Notes under the pieces: generated by a model
The model's database searches: none
What the model was told of the DNA's origin: nothing
Seen by the model: the letters and a program-made list of their open reading frames with translations, nothing else
Made by a program: the position numbers and the translations under genes
Part shown: positions 19,564-30,315 of the stretch, in pieces
How positions within the stretch are numbered: the stretch's first letter is position 1
Layout of the letters: each line of letters begins with the position of its first letter
DNA from: Mastigamoeba balamuthi
Lineage: Eukaryota; Evosea; Mastigamoebida; Mastigamoebidae
Assembly (NCBI GenBank): GCA_902651635.1
Contig: CACRSC010000014.1
Coordinates: forward strand, 327,364 to 391,363
Reading direction: 5' to 3'
DNA: 64,000 bases

Positions 19564-22500
19564 TCAAACGTGCTGCCGCTCCTCTCGCTCCCTCTTGGCG
19601 ATGACGAGCACCTCCTTGGGCAGGAAGCTGCAGCTCGCCAGCACGCGCTGCGCAGAGTCGGCAGGTGAGTGTGCGCCGTTGCCGGCTGTGCTCGTCATCC
19701 GGGGGGAGATACGCACCGCGTTTACTGTGATCAGGCGGATCCACAGCGCCTTCATGCGCTCGGACATCTCGTGCAGCTCCTCGTCGTCGAGCGCGTACGG
19801 CTGCGCCTGCAGCGCCGCGTCCTCGGGCAGCTTCACCGGCACAACGGCGCGCGGCACAAAGTGCGTCAGGTCCTGCGCCACCGTCTGCACCGCAGGGCGG
19901 GCCCTCGCGTGCTCGGGGATGCAGTGCATCGCCGCCTCGAGCCACTCGAACACCGCGTCCGCGTGGCCCAGCACGCACTTGGCGTCGTGCAGCACCGCGT
20001 CGGCCTCGTTCCACTTGTCGTCGCTGCCCGCGTCCTCGAGCGCCGCCGTCGCGCACGCGACGAGCGCGAGGCGCGCGAGCAGCTTGATCATCGCGTCCTG
20101 CCGCGCGTGCCGCGCGTCGCCGAGCGCCAGGTCAATGCCCGCCGCCCTCTCGAGCCTCTCGGTGCCCTCGGCGAAGCGCCGGCAGAAGACGTGCTGCATG
20201 CACTCGGCGAGCAGGTCCGCGACCTGGCGCATGGCCCTGTGCTGCGCCGCCACCGCCGCCGGCAGCCGCTCCGCGCTGACCTCGACGGCCTTGTGCACCA
20301 GCGACTCGCCCGCCTGTATCGCCAGCGCCCGCAGCGCCGCGCTGTCGCTCCGCTCGGGGTACTTGCCGAACTTCCTCGCAAAGGCCTCGGCCAGCACGAC
20401 GGCCCTCCAGATCTCCTTGTCGTACATGGCCGCGTGCGAGAGCTGCGCGAGCACGAAGCGGCTGTCGAGCCGCGTGTCCCGGAAGTACTCGCACTGCGAA
20501 GACAACTGGTCGGCGCGGCTGCACTCGCGGATGAACCTGTTGTAGACCTCCGTGACGCCCACCTCGAGCGCCGCCGGGTCCGCCGCCACGTCGAGCCTGC
20601 ACCGCTTGGCCGGCCCCGCGCTGCTGCCCCACGGGGCCGCGCCCGTCTGGCTGCTGTTGCTGCCGCTGCCGCTGCCGGCCAGCGTGTCCGGTGACCACCG
20701 CTTCTGCGCCGCTGCCCCCGCCGCGCTGCAAGCATCCAGCGCGTCGTTGGGCAGCGACCAGTCGTGCGCCCCCGATGACGACGGCATGGGCGCCGACGGT
20801 GCGGCTACGGCGGTTGGAGCGGTGGAAGGCGCGGCGGGGAACGCTCCCCCCTGCTGCTGCTGCTGCTGCTGGGAGGAGAAGGCCGTGTTGGCGGCCTCGA
20901 CGTGGGCGCGGAGGGGCTCGGGGGCCTCGAGGGTGCGCAGCGCGCTGCTGTAGTCGCGGGCGGCCTCCTGCGAGAGGTAGAGCAGCAGGTAGGCGCTGAC
21001 GCTGGACCCGCCGGTCGCCTGCTCGATGACCTCTGCCTCGGTGACGCTGCGCACCGCCGCGTCGTTGTACTCGAACCACTCGTCCGTCCCCGGCTCTGCC
21101 CACACGCCGGATTGGTCAAGATACTCTGGGGTCGCGACGGCACAGAGAAGAGAGATAAAAAGTACCCCATGCATACAGAACGGAGAGCCCAGAGGGCGGA
21201 TGGGGAGTACAGCAGAACAGTGCGCAGAGTGCAGAGTGCAGAGAAGCTGGAGTAGAGAAACAGCGTGGAGAGTGAAGGGACAGAGGGCGACGACACTAGG
21301 GGTGCTGGGGTGAACCGAAGAGGGGTTGGCAGGGGGGAAGGCTCACGGCGGAGGAACGCGCGGTAGTGGCCAGACTGCGGGGATCCGCCGTGGATCCAGG
21401 CGCCCCACAGGACGTATCCGCTCTGCCTGAGCGCCTGCTGGTCGTACATGCTGGCGATCACGAGGTCCTTCTCCTCGATCTCGGCCTGCAGGCCCTCGAG
21501 CACCTCGCCGACCCTCTGCAGCGCCCCCTGCAGCGCCGGCACCGCCGCCCCCGACGCCGCCTTGTCGACGCCGATGCTCGCGGCCGCGTCGCTCGACAGG
21601 AAGTCGATGACGTCGCGCAGCGACTGCGGCAGCGGCGCGCTGCCCTTGTACTTTGTGAAGTACTCGCGGCGCGTCTGCAGCTCCTTGAGCTCACGCCTGT
21701 GCGACGCCACTATCTGCCTCAGCTCTGCGTTGCGTCAAGGAGGCGGACTGTCAGCCACAGTGCGCGGCCCCCGCGCGTGCAGAGTGCGGGGACGCGGCGG
21801 AGCGTGCCGGTAGTGGCCTCCCGGTTGCGCTCGAGAAACCTGTCGATGAACACCTCCCTGTCAAAGTGCAGGGGCAGGTTCACCTTCTCCAGCGACCTCG
21901 TCACGTGGTTCGACACAACCCGCTGGCTCGCGCGGTAGAGAAGGGGTCAGTGGAGGAGGGGGCGCGGTCGCGAGAGCAGCAGTGCGCGTGTGCGTGTGCG
22001 CGCGTGGTGCGGCGGCGGGCGCACGTTCTCCTGGATCATGAGGATAGGTGGAGGCCGCGTGATCCACGTGACCTTGCTGGCGACGGTCTTGTGGCCGCGG
22101 TCCGTCGTGTAGTCGACGGTGCTGCAGCAGTAGTGGTCGATGCTGTCGTAGAGGTTCGGCGTCTCGCCCAGCGGGTCGACGATCAGCTGGCGGAACTTGG
22201 TCGGCGGCCGCTTCGAGATGGCCGGCGACCCGTCGGCCTCCTTGGCCTCAATGTACTCGACCGCCTCGCCCTCGATCAGCCTCTCGATCAGCTGCCGTGG
22301 CGCCGCTGCCGTGTCCACCTCCATCGCTGTGGCCTGCTGCTGCTGCTGCGGCTGCTGCTCTTGGGGCTGAGACTGCGACTGCGACTGCGCCGGCGTGTTC
22401 GCGGCCCCAGACGCCTGCGCGGCGTCCATGGCCAGCTTGAGCCCGTGCTCGAGCACGCTCAGGAAGATCATGTTGATCTCTGGGCGGGAGCAAAGGCAGC

Positions 22501-24467
22501 TGTGAGATCATCGCTGCGGGTACGCTGGGGAAGCGGACCTCCCACGTCCTCCTGGTAGCCGGCCCTGATCTTGCCGCCAGAGGCCACGTACAGCGAGTCG
22601 ATGACAGGCGACGGGTCCACAAACGACTGTGCACTGCGGTGTTAAGAGCCTGCGGCGGGGTGCGAGCAGCGGCAATGCGGGTGTACAGACCTGGTTCGAG
22701 TGCTGCATCGAAGCAAACAGCCTCTGCAGGTTCTTCATAACTGCACACACGCACACGCATAGGTGAGAACGCGAGTGGCGTCCCCCCTCCTTCCCGGCCC
22801 AGGGGCTCTGTCCTCACAGTTGATGGTAGCCTCTGTCTGCGCGCGCTCGACTGCTTTCTGCGACTCGGTCTCCGCCGCGCTGGGCCCCGACACTGCCGGC
22901 GAGGACGCGTGGGCGGCCCGGTCGTCGGGCGACGCCATCTGCGCGTCCGTGTCGACCTGCGGCGCGGGCAGGGGGACGGGGTCCTCCTTGCCGGGCGCTG
23001 CATTGGTCAGCGTGAAGCACTCGGCCAGCTTCGCGCATAGCTCGTTGGTGCGCGCCACCGTCTCTGGCGCGCTCCTCGCCTGCTGCGGCTCCGCAGCCGC
23101 CGGCGGCAGCACCTGCATCTCCGTGCCCGCCTCCTGCTGCTGCGGCTGCGGCGCTGCCCCCGCGCTGCCTGCTCCTGCCTTGGCCAGCTCTGCAGGCGCG
23201 GCGGTGGCACCGCTAGGGCCGTGCTGGGCCGTCGGGATGGGTATGGGCTCCGACTTGCCTGGCGTCGCGGGGGCGCCAGGCTGCGCAGCGCCCAGCGGCC
23301 CGAAGCAGCTCACAAGCTGCGCCGTCAGCTCCTCCGTCGACAGGCGCGCGGGCGGCGCGTTCTGCTTGTCGTGCGCCGCGCCGTTGCCCACGGGCTCGGC
23401 CGCCGCGCCCTGCGCAGAGGCGCTGTTGGCCAGCGCTGCCGCGGTCAGCAAGAGCGCCACGGTGCCCGCGGTCTTGGCGTCGTGCGCCGGCGCGGGCGCG
23501 TCGTTGGCCCTGGCGCCGTCGCCCTGGGCAGCGGCGGCGGTGGCGGCCGGCCTCGGGGGCAGCAGCGCCCGCTCCACCGCGTCCGCGTCGAACTCGTAGA
23601 CGGCGCGGCGTATCTCGGGGACGAGGAAGTACGTCTGCAGGAACGAGTTGAAGTAGCAGACGTTGCCGACGTTCTTGAGGCCGACGGGGAGGCCCTGCTG
23701 GCGCGGCGCCGCGTGGAACGCCGGCATGCCCGAGGGCCCGCGCGTGTCCTGCAGCGACTGCATGATGACCTGCGAGAGCTGGCGGTCCTCCTGCGAGACG
23801 TCGTCGATCAGCAGCGGGTTGCTGGCCGTCGCCCCGGCCTTGCCGCCCGCCGCGCCGTCGCTCCTGTTGTCGCGCTTGCTCTGCTCCAGCGCCGCGCGCA
23901 GGTCCTTCTCCTCCTGCTCCTTCCTGCTCATCTCGATGACGCGGTTCAGGTCCGCCTCGGTGCTCGCGCCGGGGCCCGCGGCCGTGCCGGCCGTCCCCGA
24001 CGACGACGACGCCGACGGCGAGGCGCCCGGGGCGTCCGGGGCGCCGGGCCGCAGCGGGATGGGCTGGTGCACGACGACGGCGTTGCACCGGTTGGGCGCG
24101 GCGTCGCTGGCCCCGGCGGGGGGCGCGGCGCTGGCGCCGAGGATCCACTCGACCGCGCGCTCGACGTTGTTGGCGCAGCTCTTGAGCGCCTCGAGCGCCG
24201 TTTCGCGCGGGAACCCCATGCTGACCATCTGCTCCACGTTCGTCTCCGACGGAAGCGCCGCCGCCTGCGTCATCACGGCCAGCGAGGACGACGTACGCGA
24301 AGGCGCACCAGCTGCTCCTGACCCTGGGGGGGGCGGTATGGAAGGAAAGGAGGAAGATATTGGTCGTTGCGTTGCGCAGGGGGAGGGGGCGATATCTCCA
24401 CAATTCCGCGGCGGCGGGGTGGATATTTGGGGAACCTGCCGTTGTGTTGGGCGGCGTGACGACCATG
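19564..24467 (-). CDS. Ubiquitin carboxyl-terminal hydrolase, USP25/USP28-like
   Basis: A cysteine deubiquitinase. Order: a short Ser/Asp-rich, basic N-terminal exon; a UBA domain (VEQMVSMGFPRETALEAL); UIM-like helices (DLNRVIEMSRKEQEE and DRQLSQVIMQSLQD); the Cys box PVGLKNVGNVCYFNSFLQ; a long Ala/Gln/Pro-rich insertion; middle USP pieces (DPLGETPNLYDSIDHY, SLEKVNLPLHFDREVF); the His box SPQSGHYRAFL; then EWFEYNDAAV and VSAYLLLYLS. A helical C-terminus like that of USP25/28 ends at 19564. At least eight exons are joined by short introns; exon 2 is 24323-22818. Exon 1 ends at 24436; its start is uncertain, with 24467 the minimal Met, although coding-like sequence (KRSASDTESDSDSAASSP) extends to about 24590. 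Confidence 0.8.
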
Positions 24468-24833
24468 CAGGGGTTCTGCTCCTCTTCGTGGCCGCGGTGG
24501 CGCTTGCACGGGGAGCTGGCTGCGCTGTCCGAGTCCGATTCAGTGTCTGAGGCGCTGCGCTTGCCCCGACCTGACGTCGTTCTCTTCAGATTTGAAGCGG
24601 GATGGGGGGATGAGAGAGGGGCCGGGGAGACCTCTGGCCGAATCCAATTGAATTCGAATTTGGAGGATGGGCGCACGGTGCGCTCTGGCAAAGCGGGTGG
24701 AGTGGGATCGCGGTGTCCCGTGCGCGGTGAGGCTGCTGGCGCGATGCGCGAGTGGGTAGGAAGCCCCGGTCCACGTATCGCGCACCAAACACGTGTGCAC
24801 GCGCGCGCGCGCAAATTTGTTGTCGAGCCCTTT

Positions 24834-24839
24834 TATAAA
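24834..24839 (+). promoter_or_regulatory. TATA-like box upstream of the RSL1D1-like gene
   Basis: TATAAA within ccttttataaatcc, 138 bases upstream of the ATG at 24972. Two gatat repeats follow (ccgatatttccgatattgg). The function is inferred. Confidence 0.4.
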
Positions 24840-24971
24840 TCCCCAGATTCCCTCCGGTGGGAGATTGCTGTATCCGATATTTCCGATATTGGTATCTCAG
24901 GATTCTATCGAGATTGCGTCAGCAGCCCGTTTTCTCTGCTTTGTGCCCCACACAACCCGCAGTACACGCGA

Positions 24972-26076
24972 ATGGCAGCCGCAGCCCTGAGCAAGAAGCA
25001 CCAGAGCAAGATCGAGAGGTGCCCCATCGCGCGCGAGCAGGTCGCGCGGGCGGTGGCCTCGCTGTGCCGGCACGAGGAGGCCGCGCGGGCCAAGCGCGAG
25101 GCGCCGCAGGACCTGACGGCCGACGCGGACGAGTTCGTCTACCTCTCGGTCTCGCTGGTCAAGATGCCCGAGCGCAACATGGCGCGCCCGGCCAACATCG
25201 CGCTGCCCGCCCCGCTCCGCGACGCGGCGACGACGGACGTGTGCGTGTTCGTCAAGACGGCGGCGGACAGGGAGCGCGTCAAGGAGGAGGCGAGGACGAC
25301 GGGCGTGCAGTGCAGGCTCAAGGTCATCGACGTGCCCAAGCTCAAGTCCGACTACAAGCAGTACGAGGCCAAGCGCAAGCTCGCGGGCTCGTACGACCTC
25401 TTCCTCGTCGACAGGCGCATCTACCCCCTCATGCCCGGCCTGCTCGGCAAGGTGCCCCGCATCCCCATGGGCCCAGCGCACTGCGGACTGACCTCTTCCC
25501 TCCCCCTCGTCCTCGTCGACGCAGACGTTCTTCGCCAAGAACAAGATGCCCGTCGTCGTGGAGTTCGCCAAGAACGTGACGGTCAAGAGCCTCGTCGACG
25601 AGGCGGTGACGGGGACGCAGCTGAGGCTCAAGCGCGGGTCGAGCGTGACGCTCAAGGTCGCGCGGTTCTCGTTTGAGCAGCGGAGCATCGTCGACAACGT
25701 CATCGCCGCAGCCGCGGGCGTCGCGCTCAAGGTCGAGTCCGGGTGGGCCAACGTCAAGTCGGTGCTCATCAAGAGCGCCAAGTCCCTGGCGCTGCCCATC
25801 TACTGCAAGGCCGTCCGCGGCCCGCAGACGATCAACCCCAACGCCAAGTCGGGCGCCGCTGCAGCGGAGGTGGCCGCGGCCCCCCAGCAGACGAGGAGCC
25901 AGGTGGCCAAGCGCAAGGCCATCGCGAGGCAGCTGTGCCCCGCGACCGAGACCAAGAAGCAGGCCAGCGAGACAAAGAGCAAGAAGGCCGGCAAGCCCAA
26001 GCGCCCGCACAAGGGCTCGAAGAAGGCCAAGGCTGCCGCTGCCGCTGCTGCCACCACCAAGGACACCACCGCGTAA
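24972..26076 (+). CDS. Ribosomal L1 domain-containing protein, RSL1D1/Cic1-like
   Basis: Exons 24972-25451 and 25525-26076 (phase 0) give 343 residues. The L1 fold is recognisable: LVDRRIYPLMPGLLGK joined across the intron to TFFAKNKMPVVVEF, and later SGWANVKSVLIKSAKSLALP. The C-terminus is a Lys/Ala-rich basic tail (KKQASETKSKKAGKPKRP), as in nucleolar members such as RSL1D1, Cic1 and Utp30, which act in pre-ribosome maturation. It is too long and too basic at the end for the cytosolic L10a protein. It diverges from the USP gene. Confidence 0.75.
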
Positions 26077-26305
26077 ACCTATGCAAACGGAACTCTCGTT
26101 ACCCCGTTTCCCGAAAGAAAGACCCATGCATGGCACGCACGCGTGTGTCACGTATATTCCTCTCCTGCTCCCCCCTCCCAAGTGGCGCATTGCTCCCGTG
26201 CTCTGGTTCCACCGGGACAAGCACTACTGGGCGGGCCGTCCGAGCTGTGTGCCATGTGTACCGTCCGTGTTCTTGCCTCAATTTTATCACACACAACACG
26301 CAGAA

Positions 26306-29300
26306 TCAACTGCTCGAGGCTCTGTAGGGCGACCCCGAGCCCTCGCCTCTGGGGGTCTGAGACCTCTCGCTCTCCATCGCCGCGTCTGGCGACAGCACCC
26401 CGGTGAGCACAACGGCGGGCAGCGAGGTGGGACTGTGGCGCGCACCCAGCAGCAACTTGGAGCGCGTGGACCGCAGGGCCGATGGCAGCTTGGATATGTT
26501 GACTTTGGTGTAGTTGCCCCTGCCGTTTGTGTGCGAGGTCAGTGGTCGGAACGCCATAGCTGCGTGAGTTGCGTGTGTCCAGCGTACCCCCCGCCTGCCC
26601 CAGGCCTGCGCTGCACACTCTTCCTGATCCTCGCGGAGCGCTTCAGGCCGTCGAGCCTCCTCTGCTGCTGCTCGTGCAGGTCCTCCTTGGCCTTGTCGAG
26701 GAGGTCGCTCTCGTCGGCGAGCTCCAGGATGGCCGTGTCCCTCTGCTGCTGGAGCTGCCCCAGGGAGCCCTCCATAGCCGCGATCTCCTGAGTGACCTTA
26801 TCTATCTGCGCCTTGAGCTCGGCCAGGCGGGCAGCCGCCTTGGTTACAGCCGTCTCTGCCAGCCCGGCCTCCACGGCAGCGCTCGCAGCCCTCTTGGCTT
26901 CCCTCTCGAACAGAGCTTTGGCCTTGTCCTGCGTTGCCTCCTCCTGCTGCCTGCGCTGCGTGAGGTCTGAGGGGAGTAACACACAATACGGTCAGTGCAC
27001 ACAGCGTGCGTGCTTCGGAGACGATACCGTTGTAGCGCATTTCGAGCGTCTCGAGGAGCGAGCGGCTCTCTTGTCGCATGCGCGCCTCCTCGTCCTCGCG
27101 GGCCCGCAGCTTCGCCCAGCGCTGTTCCTCCGCGTCGGTGCGCGCCAGCAGCGTGGCGACGTCCGCGGGCTCGCTTGCGACCGCGGCTGCTGCGGGACGA
27201 GCAGCGGCAGTGCTCTCTGCCGCTGCCTTGGCGAGCGCGTCGATGCGCTCGTTCGCCTGCTCTTTGCGCTTGCGCTCGAGCTCGGCCCGCTTCACCGCAG
27301 CCGCCTCGGCCTCCTCGAGCGCCTCACGGGCGCGAGTCTCTGCAGCGGACCTGCGCTTCGCCGCGAGCTCTGCCTGGCGCGTGAGCTCCGCCAGTGCCCG
27401 CTCCTGCATGCCCGCCACGAGCTTGGAGCTCTCCGACGCCGAGGTCTGCGCCCGGTCGATCGCGTCCCGCAGCTGCCTTGCCATGGCGTCGGACGATATC
27501 TGAGGCAGGGGCTTGGAGAAGTCGAACGAGGGATCAAGCTCCGACAGCAAACGCCGGGCCCTCTCCTCCTCCTGGGCGAAGTCCTTGGCGGCGTCCGGCG
27601 CAGCGCTGCGCAGGTCAGCGATGCCAGACAGCGCTCTCGTCAGGCTGTCGATGGCCAGTGCCTTCTTCTCGCCCGCGTGCCTCGCGAGCGGCTCGCGGGC
27701 CTGCTCCAGAGACTCCGCAGCAGAGGCAGCGAGCTTCTCCATGTCGCTCTGGGCGGCTGCGATATCCGCGTCCTGCGCGCTGACCTCCTTGAGGCGGCGC
27801 TCGAGGGCTCCGAGGGCCGACTGCAGCTGCAGGACATCCGACGTGCCAGCGCGGACTTTGACTGTCGTGGCGTCGATCGCCCGTTGCGCTCTGGCGCTGA
27901 GGTCGAACAGGCGCGCGTGCTCCGTCTGCAGCTTCGAGAGCGCGGACGCGGCCTCTTGGGCTTCGGCGGCCATAGTCGCAGAAGCGCGCAGCAGCTCCTC
28001 GGTCCGTGCCTTGGCCTCTGCCAGCGCAGCCTCGGAGCGCGTCCTCTCCTCGTTGGCCTTCTCGTTGTCCGCGTCGAGCGCTACGATTGCGTCCTCGTCT
28101 GCGCGCGACGACTCGTGCAGCTCCGCGTTCTGTGCACGGAGCTCTGCGCACTGGCCCTCGGCCTCGCTCGCCTGGCGCCGCAGGTCCTCGAGCTCTCTCT
28201 CGTTGCGCTCGCGCTCGTGCCTTGCGCGCGCCTCGACGTCGTCGGCGGCGCGCTTGGCAGCCGCCCCCTGAGCTCCCACGGGGGCCGTGTCGCACGACAG
28301 GCGCTTGATCTCCTCCGAGACCTTTTCCTCGGCGCCGACGAGCTCGAGCAGCTGGTCCTGGTACGTGCGTGTCGACTGCGCCTTGCGCTCCTTCGCCTCG
28401 GCGATGGCATCGCGCATGCCTGTCAGAGTACCAGGCAGCTCCCTGGGAGGCTGCTTGGCCTGCCCGCCAGAAGAGCCCGCCGACTCTGGCGACTCGCTTG
28501 TTCCCGCAGTCTGCGCTTTGCCATCGGAGTCGGTTGAGGCGCCACCCTCGCTTCCGGCGACCAGGTACTCAGGCGGGATTGGAGCTGCGGGGTCGTAGTT
28601 GGGGCACTTGACCCACTCGATCTGCCTCTCGAGCGCGAGGTTCTTGTTGACCCACGTCCTGACCTCCTTCTCCATCTGCGCCCCGACCCCAAGTCAGAGG
28701 CGCAAACCCCGACGGTCGCATGCAGCGCCTCACCTCCGCGATGAGCTTCTCGAGCTGGGCTGGGCTGCGCTGGACGTTGCACTTGACCTTGAGCTTGATG
28801 TCCTTTGCCCGGGACCCGAACCGCAGCGTCGAGATGGTGTCCTGCCCGTTGCTGTGGTGCGGGCTCGCGCAGATGATGAGCGTAGTCCGCGAGTTGCCGC
28901 CGAGCGACTCCTTGAGGATCCGCGTCAGGACGCTGTCCCTGTACGGCACGAACTTGCCCGGTATTGTGAGGGCGTGTATGCACAGCCCCAGCGTGCTGAG
29001 CGACAGGTTGATCGCAATGCCCTGCAGGACGGCAGTCAATCGCGGGGCGACTGCCAAGTGCGGCGCCGTGCCTCCTTCTTCCCCTCCTCGCCGACGAGGG
29101 TGCGGCTGAGGCGCTCGCTGCCGGCGAGGTCGACGAGGTTGAGCTTGCTCGACTTGGTCTCGCCGCTCTCGTACTTCTGCCCGATGTTGATCATCAGCAC
29201 GCTGTGGCTTCTGCTGCTGTGCGCGTTCATCGCCGTCGACCTGAACGTGCGGTTGCGGTCGCCGACAGCGATGACGTCCATGATGTCCTGCTCGCACTCG

Positions 29301-30137
29301 ATGCTCTGGACAACTAGAGTGAGTTGAGAGGGCAACAGGGAGCTGGCACTGGCCTGCTCCACGAGGCCCGTGACGAACACGCCCTTGTCCTTGGACTCGT
29401 GGACCTGCAGCTGCTTCTCGGACGCGGCCGGGTTGAGCAGGTCGCGAATGTTCTCCATGTAGATCTCGCTGCACGGGGCGCCTGCTGTTGGCCCATGCTG
29501 TCTGGTGTGTTGTGCACTACGCACAGGAACGAGCACGTGATCTCCTGCAATGCGGAGTCAGAACACCGGGGGGGTGGGCTCGGGAACAACGCACGCAGTA
29601 GGTGAGGTCCTCCTTGGCCTTGCCGACAATGTCGAACATGTCCCTGGCGACCCTCGGGATGACGCCGAGGAGCTCAGGGTCGTTGACTCCCTCGGACGCC
29701 TTGCCGAACATCGTGTACGTCTTCCCCGACCCCGTCTGGCCTGCAGGCCTCCCTCCCCGTTAGCTACGCACGCGCGGTCCGAGCGGCAAACCGTATGCGA
29801 AGATGCATCCGTTGAAGCCGTCGAAGCAGCCGCTGCGCCGTCCAGCGTCAGTTGCGAGATATTTAAATGCGTGACGTGTGAGGGGATATCTGGGAAAGCG
29901 GGATTGAAACCGGATGATCTCCTGCCCGGTGGCGGCGTAGACGTCCGACTGCACGCCCGACTCGGGCGAGAAGACCCTGTCGAAGGCGAACGAGACGGGG
30001 TTGCGCGAGGCGCTGTCCCAGACGCTGATGCCCTGGCCCTCGGGCGAGTACTTGATGCAGAACTCGGGGTCCTTGTCCCCGGCCTTCTCCTTCTCGCTCT
30101 CGGGCCGCACGCGGCACACCACCTTGACCGACGTCAT
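26306..30137 (-). CDS. N-terminal-motor kinesin heavy chain
   Basis: Microtubule motor starting MTSVKVVCRVRPESE at 30137. Motor motifs: the P-loop QTGSGKTYTMFGKA (about 29700), EIYMENIRDLLNP, switch I NAHSSRSHSV, switch II LVDLAGSERLS and YRDSVLTRILKESLGGN. The motor is cut by several short introns around 28700-29950. A neck (MEKEVRTWVNKNLALERQI) follows, then a coiled coil of over 700 residues rich in Ala, Glu and Arg, and a basic Ser-rich tail (GNYTKVNISKLPSALRST) ending at 26306. The N-terminal motor and long coil resemble conventional or other cargo-transport kinesins; I would not assign a class. A bidirectional promoter of 178 bp is shared with the SR-protein gene. Confidence 0.85.
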
Positions 30138-30315
30138 TCGTCCGTGGCCGTCGACGGGGGGGGCGTTGGGAGGAGATCGATCGATCGCCAAAATTAACTG
30201 TGGGGCGGCTGATCCGCGGATCTGTGGCCCCGGAGAATCTCGCCCGCCACCACATCGGAAAAGAAATCTCGCGAGTAACTTGGTGTTGGTCGTTGCGCGT
30301 GTGGAAATTATTGCG
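30138..30315. promoter_or_regulatory. 178-bp bidirectional promoter (kinesin / SR protein)
   Basis: Only 178 bases separate two divergent start codons. The interval contains a direct run of gatcgatcgatcg and an AT-rich ccaaaattaac segment; no classical TATAAA is visible. Confidence 0.5.

Noticed and set aside
19669-20694. Long plus-strand open frame over the USP gene
   Set aside because: It is antisense to well-supported USP coding sequence and consists of Arg/Leu/Ala-rich shadow translation.
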